Positions 26,304-34,998 of a DNA stretch of 64,000 nucleotides are shown piece after piece. Origin of the DNA: Bog-473 sp963788585. Its GTDB lineage: Bacteria; Actinomycetota; Acidimicrobiia; Acidimicrobiales; RAAP-2. Both the position numbers and the translations under genes were made by a program. The notes under the pieces were generated by a model. That model did no database searches. It was not told the origin of the DNA and saw nothing but the letters and a program-made list of their open reading frames with translations. The stretch covers positions 310,001 to 374,000 of the forward strand of contig CAWBHA010000004.1 of NCBI GenBank assembly GCA_963788585.1. The letters are read 5' to 3'. The stretch's first letter is position 1, and each line of letters opens with the position of its first letter.

Positions 26304-26750
26304 ATGAGTGATGTTCAGATACCGAGGCCTGTCAAGACACGCCGCCACATAGGTCAAGCGATAAGCGTTCGCGGGATGCGAGGCGACATCCAGCGGGCGG
26401 ATGGAGTCAACGCAAAGATTGCCGTCTTCCTCACCAATATCGTTGGATCGATGTGGTGCGCGTATGTGTTTGCGGTCATTGCCTTGATTGGTCTACCGCC
26501 GGCATTGAAGCCGGGCGGCGAGGGCATCATCGCTTGGATTGCACAAACGTTCCTCCAACTCGTACTGCTGTCGGTCATTATGGTCGGCCAAAATGTGCAG
26601 AGCGTGGCGAGTGACCTCCGATCACAGCACACCTACGATGACGCCGTACAGATCCTCGATCGGCTCGACATCCACACCGCAGGCGGGATCAAGGATGTCG
26701 CCGATCGAATCGACGATTTGGAAGTCGCCCTGAAGCAGTCGGGCTCATGA
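26304..26750 (+). CDS. Membrane protein, DUF1003-like
   Basis: A 148-aa protein with two hydrophobic segments (IVGSMWCAYVFAVIALIGLP and WIAQTFLQLVLLSVIMVGQN) and a C-terminal helical tail (YDDAVQILDRLDIHTAGGIK). The FLTNIVGSMWCAYVF...QLVLLSVIMVGQNVQ layout resembles DUF1003-type proteins of unknown role. The ATG has GAAGGAGAT upstream. Confidence 0.7.
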   Translation: MSDVQIPRPVKTRRHIGQAISVRGMRGDIQRADGVNAKIAVFLTNIVGSMWCAYVFAVIALIGLPPALKPGGEGIIAWIAQTFLQLVLLSVIMVGQNVQSVASDLRSQHTYDDAVQILDRLDIHTAGGIKDVADRIDDLEVALKQSGS

Positions 26751-26821
26751 TTGTGATGCGGACGGAGTGGTGCGGACTGCCCCCGTGCACTCCGGGACGC
26801 TAGGGCAATGACTGCATCACC

Positions 26822-27150
26822 CTACGGGGGGAACGAAGGTCTCTTCTTGTAGTAGGTGGCTGACTCCTCGTAGCCAATCTTGAGGTAGAAATCACCGGTT
26901 CGCCGACTTGCCGAAGCGATGTAGGGCGTCGGAATGTTCCTCAGCCACGCCTCCGCCGACAACATCAACTTGCTTGCGACGCCCTGACGGCGAACCCCCT
27001 CCCTGACCATCAGTTCCCCAATTCAAGCAACCGGGCCGTTGGCGAAAAAGGTTCCGTGGTAGCTGCCGAAGTAAATATCCGACGTTGCCGGCCCCGTTTG
27101 TCACGGCCACTAGAACCAAGACTCGGCCCGCGCCAAGGTCACAATGGTCA
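26822..27150 (-). pseudogene. Degraded GNAT acetyltransferase
   Basis: The C-terminal half is clean (MVREGVRRQGVASKLMLSAE to GDFYLKIGYEESATYYKKRP) and carries the acetyl-CoA loop. Directly upstream the same frame reads GSYHGTFFANGPVA, then TGA at 27023-27025 where Trp is expected, then IGEL. Further upstream similarity continues in another frame (VLVAVTNGAGNVGYLL), so there is a frameshift near 27070 as well. The gene is broken twice. Confidence 0.7.
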
Positions 27151-27496
27151 CTCGGGCAAATGGGAGCGAGTGGGACACGGGTACCGGAGCCATTGTCGCC
27201 CAGGTGCCGAAGCCGGGCCGGAGAGTCGGACAGAGGTCCCGGAGCCAGAGTGAGACAGACCTGACGAACTCTCACACGCTCACCCATTCGAACCCGTGGT
27301 CTTGAGGTGGCAGAAGGCGAAACCGTTTTCCCAGATGGATGGCATGCCCCTGCACCTGTCCCCACCGAACGCGGTTGTTCGTCGTGGACCGGGCGATCGC
27401 TGATCACTCGCTGCTAACGGGAGCGAAGAAGCTCTGCTGCGACTCGACGGCCACTTGGTGTTGTCAGCCGCTGCGTGAGCAGGCGTCACAACCCCG
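27151..27496. other. Gap with no supported gene
   Basis: About 345 bases between the broken GNAT gene and the TetR gene. It may hold the eroded N-terminus of the GNAT gene. I see nothing else. Confidence 0.5.
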
Positions 27497-28126
27497 TCAG
27501 ATCGGGGAGCCTCTGAGGCGGGACACCACCGCGGCTCGACCACGGGAAACAGCACCGGGGTCATCGTGGAGGATGGCGACGATGTCAGTCCCGGCGAGGA
27601 TCACTCCGAGTTCGAAGGCGAGCTGTGCGGGCTCGTCGGCGGCGGTCAGCTCACCTTTGTCGGCGGCAGCGTGGGCCTCTTGAAGAAGGAGGTCGCGCCA
27701 TTGCTGCTGCACGCGGGCGACTTCGTCGTGTAGGCGTCCAGGCTGCGCTCCCACCTCGGCTGATGCGGCGACGAAGAAGCACCCGCCGGGGAAGACTCGT
27801 CGTTCGACATAGGACAGGTACCCATCGCAGAGCGCGAGGAGCCGCTCACGACCCGGCGAGGTCGCAGCGAGCGCCGGTCCGACGACCTCGGCGATGAAGT
27901 TCTGCCGCGCCGCGTTGATGGTGGCCAACTGCAGCTCCTCTTTCGAACCGAAGAGCGCATGAACGCTGCTCTTCGCCACACCGCTGGCCTCCGCCAGCCG
28001 GCCTATCGACAACCCCTCAAGCCCCTCGATGGTGGCGAGGCGCGCCGCATGCTCGACGATCCGGGCCCGCGCCCGGTCCCCTGGCGCTCGGGTTTGCTTG
28101 GCTCTTCGTCCCTGCTCGTCTGCCAT
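27497..28126 (-). CDS. TetR-family repressor
   Basis: A 209-aa TetR-type regulator. The DNA-binding helices are ARARIVEHAARLATIEGLEG and IGRLAEASGVAKSSVHALFG near residues 20-65; the ligand domain includes ERRVFPGGCFFVAASAEVGA, common in the TetR_C_6-like group. The ATG at 28126 begins the conserved part. It is divergent from a methyltransferase gene with a long palindrome between them, so it most likely controls both genes. Confidence 0.9.
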   Translation of the reverse strand: MADEQGRRAKQTRAPGDRARARIVEHAARLATIEGLEGLSIGRLAEASGVAKSSVHALFGSKEELQLATINAARQNFIAEVVGPALAATSPGRERLLALCDGYLSYVERRVFPGGCFFVAASAEVGAQPGRLHDEVARVQQQWRDLLLQEAHAAADKGELTAADEPAQLAFELGVILAGTDIVAILHDDPGAVSRGRAAVVSRLRGSPI

Positions 28127-28159
28127 CGGCTCTCTGTCCTTACGACACCCGTGCCAGGC

Positions 28160-28203
28160 TAGACGGACGATCGTCCATAATGTATTGTACGACCGTCCGT
28201 CTA
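28160..28203. promoter_or_regulatory. 44-nt palindromic TetR operator
   Basis: Arms TAGACGGACGATCGTCC (28160-28176) and GTACGACCGTCCGTCTA (28187-28203) pair at nearly all of 17 positions around a 10-base centre. GACGGACG/CGTCCGTC half sites are typical of TetR operators. It lies between the TetR and methyltransferase starts. Confidence 0.8.
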
Positions 28204-28214
28204 AGGGGGTGACC

Positions 28215-29012
28215 ATGGCCCAGCAAACGACCACGAGCCACGACTGCCGGGAGGCCGGGGAGGCCTGGGGAGACCGGGCAACTGATTGGGCGTACCTGTG
28301 GGAGCCCTACGCCCGATCGGCCAACCGGGCGGTCTTCGACCAACTCCCCGTCGCCAATGGCACGCGGTTGCTGGACATCGCCTGCGGGTCAGGCTTCGCC
28401 GCGCACCTGGCGAGCGAGCGTGGCGCAGCCGTCTCGGGCATCGACGCCTCGGAGGGCCTCGTGACCATCGCCCGCGCCCGCACGCCGAAGGGCGACTTTC
28501 GTGTGGGTGACATGTTCGCCCTGCCCTTCCCCGACGCGTCCTTCGATACGGCGACCAGCTTCAACGGGATCTGGAAAGGCTGCGAGGCGGCCCTGCTCGA
28601 AGCACGCCGGGTACTGGCCCCGGGAGGCCGGCTCGGCCTGACCTTCTGGGGCCAGTTCGAGCACCTCGGCCTCATGCCGTACTTCGTCAAGGTGATCGAG
28701 CTCTCAGAAGCCTCCCACGCCGCGGCCAACGTGGAACACGGCGACACACAGAACGTGATCGAGGACATGTTGACGGCCTCTGGGTTCGAACGCCTCGAGC
28801 GGGGGACCGTCACCGTCGTCAACGAATGGCCCGACATCGAGATCGCCGTCCGCGCGCTCATCTCGGCCGGTCCCTCGGTCCCGGCGATACGGGCAGTCGG
28901 CCTCGACCACTTCTGCGACGCCTTGCGCAGCGTCATCGAACCCATGCACGTTGCCGGAGTCGGGATCCGCATCACCTCCGAATTCGACTGGATCACTGCT
29001 TGCTCTCGATAG
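28215..29012 (+). CDS. Class I SAM-dependent methyltransferase
   Basis: A 265-aa methyltransferase. Motif I LLDIACGSGFAAHLA binds S-adenosylmethionine; the acidic residue of motif II is in VSGIDASEG; a Methyltransf_11-type core follows (GDMFALPFPDASFDTATSFN and EARRVLAPGGRLGLTFWG). Soluble; substrate unknown. The ATG has an AAGGGGGT site. It is probably derepressed when the TetR protein leaves the operator. Confidence 0.9.
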   Translation: MAQQTTTSHDCREAGEAWGDRATDWAYLWEPYARSANRAVFDQLPVANGTRLLDIACGSGFAAHLASERGAAVSGIDASEGLVTIARARTPKGDFRVGDMFALPFPDASFDTATSFNGIWKGCEAALLEARRVLAPGGRLGLTFWGQFEHLGLMPYFVKVIELSEASHAAANVEHGDTQNVIEDMLTASGFERLERGTVTVVNEWPDIEIAVRALISAGPSVPAIRAVGLDHFCDALRSVIEPMHVAGVGIRITSEFDWITACSR

Positions 29013-29338
29013 TTCCCGCGACAGAGCGCATGAGCGGAAAGGGCGGGGGTGTCCCAGTGCTGACCCTCCGCCCCCCCACACCAATGCGAGGGAGCGGTCG
29101 GCGGAACTGTCGGCGTCGCCTCCAGCGCCATCTGAGCTGAGCCATCACCAAACAAGGGCCACCGTCATCCCAGCCGTAGCCTGGGCCGGCGACACGGCGA
29201 ACTCGGCGAGGACCGACTGGCCCGCGTACCCGAATCTCAGTCCTTTCAGAAGGGGATCTCGCTCACCGTCGGCAACGGCCGAGCATGGCCCGTCAGCCGA
29301 GTCACCCCTGCCGCTGCGTTTCGCATAATGACACTTCG
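29013..29338. other. Gap with no supported gene
   Basis: About 325 bases between the methyltransferase and the tRNA. Nothing recognised. Confidence 0.5.
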
Positions 29339-29412
29339 TGGGCGCTGAGGGACTCGAACCCCCGGCCTGCTGGTTGTAAGCCAGCTGCTCTGACCAACTG
29401 AGCTAAGCGCCC
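29339..29412 (-). tRNA. tRNA-Val (anticodon UAC)
   Basis: On the minus strand the acceptor stem GGGCGCT pairs with AGCGCCC. The D arm is GCTC-AGTTGGTCA-GAGC, the anticodon arm GCTGG-CTTACAA-CCAGC with anticodon TAC, and the T arm GGGGG-TTCGAGT-CCCTC. The discriminator is A and CCA is not encoded. Confidence 0.95.
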
Positions 29413-29474
29413 AAACGCTCCAGCGCGGGGGCAATTATGCCCACACGGACGCGCAGCCCACGGCGGCGCGGCGA

Positions 29475-30317
29475 TCAGGGCAAGGCCGTGGCGAAGATCG
29501 TGCTCCAGGGCCGGACCAGCGCGCGCAGTTCCGTGCAGGCGGCGTCGCCCAGCGCGTCATAGGGCGCCGCGGCCAGGGCGTCGGTCCCGTCCTCGATGGC
29601 GCGGCGCTGGGCGGCGCCCCAATCGGTGAAGCGGAGCTCGTCTCCCTGCGCCAGCCAGCCTCGTGCGCGCAACCCCTCCACGGCCGAGTCCCATGCGTCC
29701 CGCGGCCACCCACGGGTCGAGCGCAGCAAACCCGCCGGCACGTCGCCCGCCGCGGCGTGGGTCACCAGTGCCTCGATGCCCGACAACCCGTGCACCACCA
29801 GCAGCGCGATGTGTCCGTCGCCCCTGTACTCACGCAGGATGGACTGCGCGTGCCACAGCACCAGGTGCGGTTCGTCGGGCCAGGGAACGTCCGCGTGGGC
29901 CGCCGCCAGCGGCCGACCCTCCGCCCGCCGCCCCGCCTCCTCGGCGGCGCGACGCGCCAGATCGGCGGCGTGTCGCATCTCGTCCGAACCCAATGCGGCG
30001 TCGCCCAGCAGCCGGCGGCTGGCCGCGTCCACCGCCGTGAAGCGCGCCGCCACGAGCTGCTCGGGTGCCGCGACCTCCCATGCGCCCGGGATCGCCGCAT
30101 GCACCAGCTCCGGATTGAAGTTGAAGAACGTTGACACCACCACGTCGGCGCGCACCGCACCCATCGGCGCCACCCGGGACGCGAAATAGCCGGCGCGCCC
30201 CGTGATGCCCAACCGTTGGTAGGCATCGGCCGCCTCGGGCACGAAGTACACCATGCCGTGCAGCGGCTCGAGCGTCCGCCACGTCTTGCGTGCCCGCAGC
30301 GCGCCGTCGTCGGTCAC
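29475..30317 (-). CDS. SCO6745-family protein
   Basis: A 280-aa protein matching the actinobacterial SCO6745 (SalK-like) family: LEPLHGMVYFVPEA near the start, STFFNFNPELVHAAIPGAW in the middle, and LVLWHAQSILREYRGDGHIA near residue 160. The C-terminal half resembles a winged-helix fold (GLRARGWLAQGDELRFTDWG). Function unproven. Its ATG overlaps the stop of the phosphatase gene (ATGA), giving a two-gene unit. Confidence 0.85.
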   Translation of the reverse strand: MTDDGALRARKTWRTLEPLHGMVYFVPEAADAYQRLGITGRAGYFASRVAPMGAVRADVVVSTFFNFNPELVHAAIPGAWEVAAPEQLVAARFTAVDAASRRLLGDAALGSDEMRHAADLARRAAEEAGRRAEGRPLAAAHADVPWPDEPHLVLWHAQSILREYRGDGHIALLVVHGLSGIEALVTHAAAGDVPAGLLRSTRGWPRDAWDSAVEGLRARGWLAQGDELRFTDWGAAQRRAIEDGTDALAAAPYDALGDAACTELRALVRPWSTIFATALP

Positions 30318-31054
30318 AGGCCGGCCTCCCCCACCAGGCGGTCGGCCAGCTCCGCGGTCGCCGCCACGACGGGTCGCCGGCTCGACGCGTCGCGCACCAC
30401 CAACTCGCGCCCGTCACGCTCGCGCGCCGCTGCGTCCACCTCCCGGCAGACGAGCAGCCCGGCCAGATAGTCCCAGCCGTAGAGCGTGCTCCTTCCCACC
30501 ACGACGTAGGCATCGAGCACGCCCTCGGCCACGGCGCAGCACTCCAGCGACGCGGCACCGAGCGCCCGGAACTGCGCCCACCCCGGGGCGAGCCCGGGGA
30601 AGCCGGAGATCCCCACGATGGCACGGCCGAGGTCGTCGCAGCCCGACGGCGCGATCTGCCGGCCGTCCCTTTCGGCCCCGGCACCGCGGGCCGCCGCAAA
30701 GCGCACGCCCGTTGCCTGGTTGGTGACGACACCGACCCGCGGCCCTTCCACGTCGAGCACGCAGATGCTGGTGGCGTAGAACGGCACGCCCCGGTGCGCG
30801 TTGGTGGAGCCGTCGACGGGATCGATCACGGCCAGGAGTCCCGACGGCCCGTCTCCCGTCCGCCCCGACTCCTCAGACAGCACCGCCAGGCCCGCCCCGT
30901 GCAACACCGGCAGGGCGGCGCCGTCGGCCGCCAGGTCCAGCTTGTACTGCCCCGGCTTTCCCCCCGAGGGCCCCCAGTCGTCGAGCACGTCGAGGGCCGC
31001 GCGCACGGCCGCGACGGCCTCATCGAGCACCTCCAGCAGGCGAACGTCATTCAC
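30314..31054 (-). CDS. Inositol monophosphatase family protein
   Basis: A 246-aa magnesium-dependent phosphatase of the IMPase/FIG superfamily. The Glu pair of SEESG near residue 60, IDPVDGSTN near residue 78 and the C-terminal WDYLAG metal site are present. Substrates in the family include inositol phosphates, histidinol phosphate and PAP; I cannot choose. The GTG start is 9 bases after TAGGGT, which suggests a leaderless message. Confidence 0.88.
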   Translation of the reverse strand: MNDVRLLEVLDEAVAAVRAALDVLDDWGPSGGKPGQYKLDLAADGAALPVLHGAGLAVLSEESGRTGDGPSGLLAVIDPVDGSTNAHRGVPFYATSICVLDVEGPRVGVVTNQATGVRFAAARGAGAERDGRQIAPSGCDDLGRAIVGISGFPGLAPGWAQFRALGAASLECCAVAEGVLDAYVVVGRSTLYGWDYLAGLLVCREVDAAARERDGRELVVRDASSRRPVVAATAELADRLVGEAGL

Positions 31055-31107
31055 GAGGCACGAACCCTACCGGGCGAAGGTCCCGGCCCCGGTAGGCTGC
31101 CCCGGTT

Positions 31108-31665
31108 GTGGCAGCCATAGACGTCGCGGGGTACGTCGCCGATCTGAAGGACCATTCCGTCGACCACGGGTTCCACGTGCACGACGAGCGGCACTTCGTC
31201 GAGACGTATTCCTTGCGCCAGGTGTGGGAGGTCGACCTGCATCCGGAAGAGGGGTGCGGCGGGCCGCTCGACCTCCATTTGGCCCTCGACGTCGACCCAC
31301 GCGTCCTGCTCTCGTTCGAGGATGCGGTGGTGCTCCTCGCGGAGGACGAGGAGCCGCCCGACGAGTTCCACTTCCCGTTGACCTTCACGTGGGCGCTGCC
31401 GCCCCTCCCGAGCGGTCCCGACCTCCTCCGGCTCGCTATCGACCTGGCCGGTGTCGGCGGCATCGAGCTCCCGCTCGAGGTCTCGGCCATCGACTCCTTC
31501 GCCAACGCCACCGACGGTTCCGAGCGCCGGCTCAGCATCGTGGCCCGCCACCCGGTCTCCCTGGCCCGGGTCCTCGGAGGCGAGGAGCTCCTGTGCGACG
31601 TCTTCGACCGCGCCCTCGCCGTCAGCCGCTTCCTGCTCGAGTCCGCCGAACGCTGGCTGGGCTGA
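31108..31665 (+). CDS. Conserved-looking soluble protein of unknown function
   Basis: A 185-aa acidic protein with no signal and no membrane helix. Features are DHGFHVHDERHFVETYSLRQ and FHFPLTFTWALPPLPSGPDL. No family recognised. The GTG lies 9 bases after TAGGCT, a likely leaderless start, back-to-back with the IMPase promoter. It ends one base before the lipoprotein start. Confidence 0.7.
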   Translation: MAAIDVAGYVADLKDHSVDHGFHVHDERHFVETYSLRQVWEVDLHPEEGCGGPLDLHLALDVDPRVLLSFEDAVVLLAEDEEPPDEFHFPLTFTWALPPLPSGPDLLRLAIDLAGVGGIELPLEVSAIDSFANATDGSERRLSIVARHPVSLARVLGGEELLCDVFDRALAVSRFLLESAERWLG

Positions 31666-31666
31666 G

Positions 31667-32125
31667 ATGGCGCGGGCACGCCGCCTCGGCGGGGTCCGTG
31701 CCATCTGGGTCGCGGCAGTCGTGGTCGGTACGGCCTTCGGGCTGAGCGCCTGCAGCACGGACGACGGGCAGAGCCTGGCCCGGCAGGCCTGCGTGCACGT
31801 GCGCCGATCGGTCGACGACTACCTGCTCGCCACCCGGAGCGACACCCCGGCCGCGACCGCGGCCCTGCTCCAGAACGAGGCCGACCAGGAACTGCGGGCT
31901 GCCCTCCCGCTCGCCGCCGCCGCCAACTCGGACGACGGATCGTGGAATTCGTTGATGACGACCATCTCGGAGGGTGCCACCGTGGACGAAGGTCACCTCG
32001 TGCCCGCCCTCCGGGCGCAGTGCGTCGTCGCGAACACGAACCCCAACGTCAACCCGCAGAGCCCCGGGCCCGGCGCGACCGTCCCGCAGAACGTCAACCC
32101 CAAGCCGGCGTCATCCTCCGGGTGA
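31667..32125 (+). CDS. Lipoprotein of unknown function
   Basis: A 152-aa lipoprotein: basic start, hydrophobic stretch and lipobox (VVVGTAFGLSACST), a helical domain, and an Asn/Pro-rich tail (VANTNPNVNPQSPGPGATVP). The ATG is one base after the previous stop. Its last 15 bases overlap the convergent acyltransferase gene. Confidence 0.75.
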   Translation: MARARRLGGVRAIWVAAVVVGTAFGLSACSTDDGQSLARQACVHVRRSVDDYLLATRSDTPAATAALLQNEADQELRAALPLAAAANSDDGSWNSLMTTISEGATVDEGHLVPALRAQCVVANTNPNVNPQSPGPGATVPQNVNPKPASSSG

Positions 32126-34174
32126 GGGGGCCGGCGCGCCGGCGGCGATCTGCGCCCGCCCGGACGCCACGATCTCCGGCATCAGCTTGGGCGCCAGCAC
32201 CTGCCCGCCGGCCACCGTGAAGTGCACGCCGTCGGACTGGCGGATCACCTGTCCGTCGACCGAGCTGGCGAACTTGCCCTTCGGGCACGCCGCGGCGTTG
32301 AGGTCGACCACCGAGTCGGTCGAGGGATGCTCGGCGGCCACCTGCCGGACCAGCCTGTTGAACACGGCGAGACGGGCCGGGTTGTCCTCGGGCCACGGTG
32401 CCCCGTCGGGTTGCTCGCCCTCGTCCGTGCACGGCGCGGTCAGGAACACCATGTGTGCGCCGGTCGACGTCACGAGCTGCGAGGCCGCGTTCAGCTGTCG
32501 CTTCACGTAGGCGGCGTACGTCCGGTTCAAGATGTTGGTCCAGGTTCCGTCGTACTCGCGATCGACCACCTCCCAGCGTCCGGCCAGGAGCACGACGACG
32601 TTCGGTCGGACCTCGTAGATGGCCCTCTGCCACTGGTACGGCCACGGCTGGTCGGCATCCGGCTCACCCGGCGTCAGTGGTGAGCCGTTGCAGGCGGACG
32701 GCGTGTCGTCGCGCGCGCCCATGAGCTCCACCTGCGGCCCGTCGACCACCCCACAACCGAGGATCCCCTTGTCCTCGAGGACGTAGCCGTACCGGTCCTG
32801 GACCTTGCTCTCGCCCAGACCCAACCCGAGCGTGAGCGCGATGGAGTCGCCGAACAACAGGACCCGGACGGGAGGCCCGCCCGCCACCGACGTCGGAGGT
32901 CCGGGGGTCGTCGTCTCCGTGATGGGGGGCGGCGCGGTGCTGGCCACCGCCGAAGTGCCGGTCGTGGCCGCGACGATCGCCACGAGGACGACCCCGACGC
33001 CCGCCGGCACCACGAGCCAGGCGCGCCACTGGCTGACGAAGGTCCCCATGCGGATCGGCCGTTCGACGAGGTGGAACGACACCACCGACACCCCGAACGT
33101 CACGGCCACGCGCAGGGCGAAGAGCTCGTAGCCCTCGAGCCCGGTGCGGGCGTGGTCGAGCCACAGGAAGATCGGCCAGTGCCAGATGTACAGCCCGTAG
33201 GAGATGCGGCCGACGTAGCGGACGGGCGCGACGGAGAGGGCACGCGGCACGATGCTGCGGGGCGCCGCGACAGCGGAGAGGATCACGGCGCCGACCGACA
33301 GGCCGATGAGGAAGAAGCCTCCGGCGTAGGGGAACGAGGACAGCGAGGTGGTCAGCACCCAGATCGCCACCGCGGCCGCCGCCCCGGCGACGCCGAGCAC
33401 GCCGCAGAGCCGTTCGCCGGTGCGCCCGGCGGGGCGCCACAGCTCGCCCTTGGCCAGGCGGCCCGCCTCGTGGCTCCTTCGGGCCAGCAGGACAAGTCCG
33501 ACGGCCAGCGCGCAGCCGATGAAGAGGCACTGCGAACGCGTGTCGGTTCCGAGATAGGCGCGGTTCGTGGCCAGGCCACCGTCGTAGACATGGTGCATCC
33601 AGAACGCGCTCCCGATTGCCGCGGCGCAGCACAGCGCGAAGAGCGCCCGCAGGTCCTTCGTCAGGCGCAGGACGCCGAGCACCACGAGGGGCCAGACCAC
33701 GTAGAACTGCTCCTCGACGGCCAGGGACCAGGTGTGCAGGAGCGGCGACGACTGCGCCGTCTCGTTGAAGTAGTTCGAATTGACCAGGATGAAGTGCCAG
33801 TTGCTCACGTAGAGCAGCGTCGAGAGCGCGTCCAGCCGCAAGGCGCCGTATGTCCCCTTGGGCACGATGACCGACGCGAAGAAGGCCACGAAGAGGAGCA
33901 TGAGAAGCAATGCCGGCAGCAGGCGGCGTGCCCGGCGGGCCCAGAACGCGCCGAGCTTGATGGTGAGGGACTGCCGCCACTCCCCAATGAGCAGCGAGGT
34001 GATGAGGAAGCCGGAGAGGACGAAGAAGGCGTCGACGCCCATGAAGCCCCCCTCCATGTGCGGGATCCCGCCGTGGAACATCATCACGGCCACGACGGCA
34101 CAGGCGCGCATGCCGTCCAGGGCCGGCAGATAGGCCAGACGAGTGTGCGAGATCGCGCTCTCGTCGTCCTGCAT
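32111..34174 (-). CDS. Membrane acyltransferase (AT3) with SGNH domain
   Basis: A 687-aa OafA/YrhL-type protein. The N-terminal half is the acyltransferase-3 domain with about ten helices: LPALDGMRACAVVAVMMFHG (Arg-Ala-x-A-V), GGFMGVDAFFVLSGFLITSL and LLHTWSLAVEEQFYVVWPLV. A linker rich in Thr/Pro follows, then a periplasm-side SGNH hydrolase domain whose nucleophile is in VRVLLFGDSIAL. Such proteins move acyl groups to wall glycans or peptidoglycan. Length is typical of the fused class. Confidence 0.9.
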   Translation of the reverse strand: MQDDESAISHTRLAYLPALDGMRACAVVAVMMFHGGIPHMEGGFMGVDAFFVLSGFLITSLLIGEWRQSLTIKLGAFWARRARRLLPALLLMLLFVAFFASVIVPKGTYGALRLDALSTLLYVSNWHFILVNSNYFNETAQSSPLLHTWSLAVEEQFYVVWPLVVLGVLRLTKDLRALFALCCAAAIGSAFWMHHVYDGGLATNRAYLGTDTRSQCLFIGCALAVGLVLLARRSHEAGRLAKGELWRPAGRTGERLCGVLGVAGAAAAVAIWVLTTSLSSFPYAGGFFLIGLSVGAVILSAVAAPRSIVPRALSVAPVRYVGRISYGLYIWHWPIFLWLDHARTGLEGYELFALRVAVTFGVSVVSFHLVERPIRMGTFVSQWRAWLVVPAGVGVVLVAIVAATTGTSAVASTAPPPITETTTPGPPTSVAGGPPVRVLLFGDSIALTLGLGLGESKVQDRYGYVLEDKGILGCGVVDGPQVELMGARDDTPSACNGSPLTPGEPDADQPWPYQWQRAIYEVRPNVVVLLAGRWEVVDREYDGTWTNILNRTYAAYVKRQLNAASQLVTSTGAHMVFLTAPCTDEGEQPDGAPWPEDNPARLAVFNRLVRQVAAEHPSTDSVVDLNAAACPKGKFASSVDGQVIRQSDGVHFTVAGGQVLAPKLMPEIVASGRAQIAAGAPAPSPGG

Positions 34175-34368
34175 CGGGTGAGTCCTTCCAGGTTCGGCTC
34201 AGCCGGCACCGCACGCGGGCGTCCGGATCAGCCATTCTCGCAGACCGCGGCCCGCGCCCCCTGGGCACCGTCGGCTCACTAGCCTCGATCGACCTGAACC
34301 CGACCCGGCCGCTGGCCCGACCCCTCCCGCCTCCCCCGGCGCCCGCCAGGAACCGTCCCCGTCGCCGC

Positions 34369-34998
34369 GTGGTCGTGTTCCTCCTCGCGCTGGTGCTCGT
34401 CGCTGCCGCGGTCGTGGTGGTCGACCGGCTGCGTGCCGGCCCCCCGCTCAGCCCGCTGCGCGCCCGCATCGTGTCGGTGGCGGAGAGCCAGCTGGGCTAT
34501 ACGACCGATCCGGCGCAGTCGTACTGCAACAAGTACAGCGCCTACTGGTACGCGGGCCTCGACGACTGCGGCAACGACAATCTCGACGAGGAGTGGTGCG
34601 CCGACTTCGCGGCGTGGGTGTGGAAGCAGGCGGGCGCCGAGGTGCAGTACCAGCTGGCCTCGGGCTACCTGAACGGCAACTCGGCGAGCTTCTACCTGTG
34701 GGGCGTCGACCACGGGACGTGGCATCCCGTCTCTTCGGGGTACGCGCCGCAACCGGGCGACGTCGCGGTCTACGGCCTCGACACGAGCGCAGTCACCGCC
34801 GTGCACGTGGCCGTCGTCACGGGCACCACCGGTGACGACGCCGCACCCGACGTGGTCAACGGTGACGGCGACCGCACCGGCTACAGCGTGGTCGAGGCCG
34901 GCGACCACCAGGCCTTCGCCGACGTGAAGGGGAATGGTGCACCGCTCTCGGGCTATGTCTCGCCACTCGCGCCGCCGGTGCCCCCCACCTCCTCGTGA
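34369..34998 (+). CDS. Membrane-anchored CHAP-domain hydrolase
   Basis: A 209-aa protein with one N-terminal helix (VVFLLALVLVAAAVVVVDRL) and an extracytoplasmic CHAP/NlpC-like domain. The catalytic Cys is in EEWCADFAAWVWKQAG and the His in TAVHVAVVTG. Likely an amidase or endopeptidase acting on peptidoglycan. The GTG at 34369 is the first standard start. An in-frame CTG at 34294, 8 bases after TAGCCT, may be the true leaderless start and would add a Pro/Arg-rich cytoplasmic segment. Its 3' end overlaps the MFS gene by 46 bases. Confidence 0.85.
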   Translation: MVVFLLALVLVAAAVVVVDRLRAGPPLSPLRARIVSVAESQLGYTTDPAQSYCNKYSAYWYAGLDDCGNDNLDEEWCADFAAWVWKQAGAEVQYQLASGYLNGNSASFYLWGVDHGTWHPVSSGYAPQPGDVAVYGLDTSAVTAVHVAVVTGTTGDDAAPDVVNGDGDRTGYSVVEAGDHQAFADVKGNGAPLSGYVSPLAPPVPPTSS

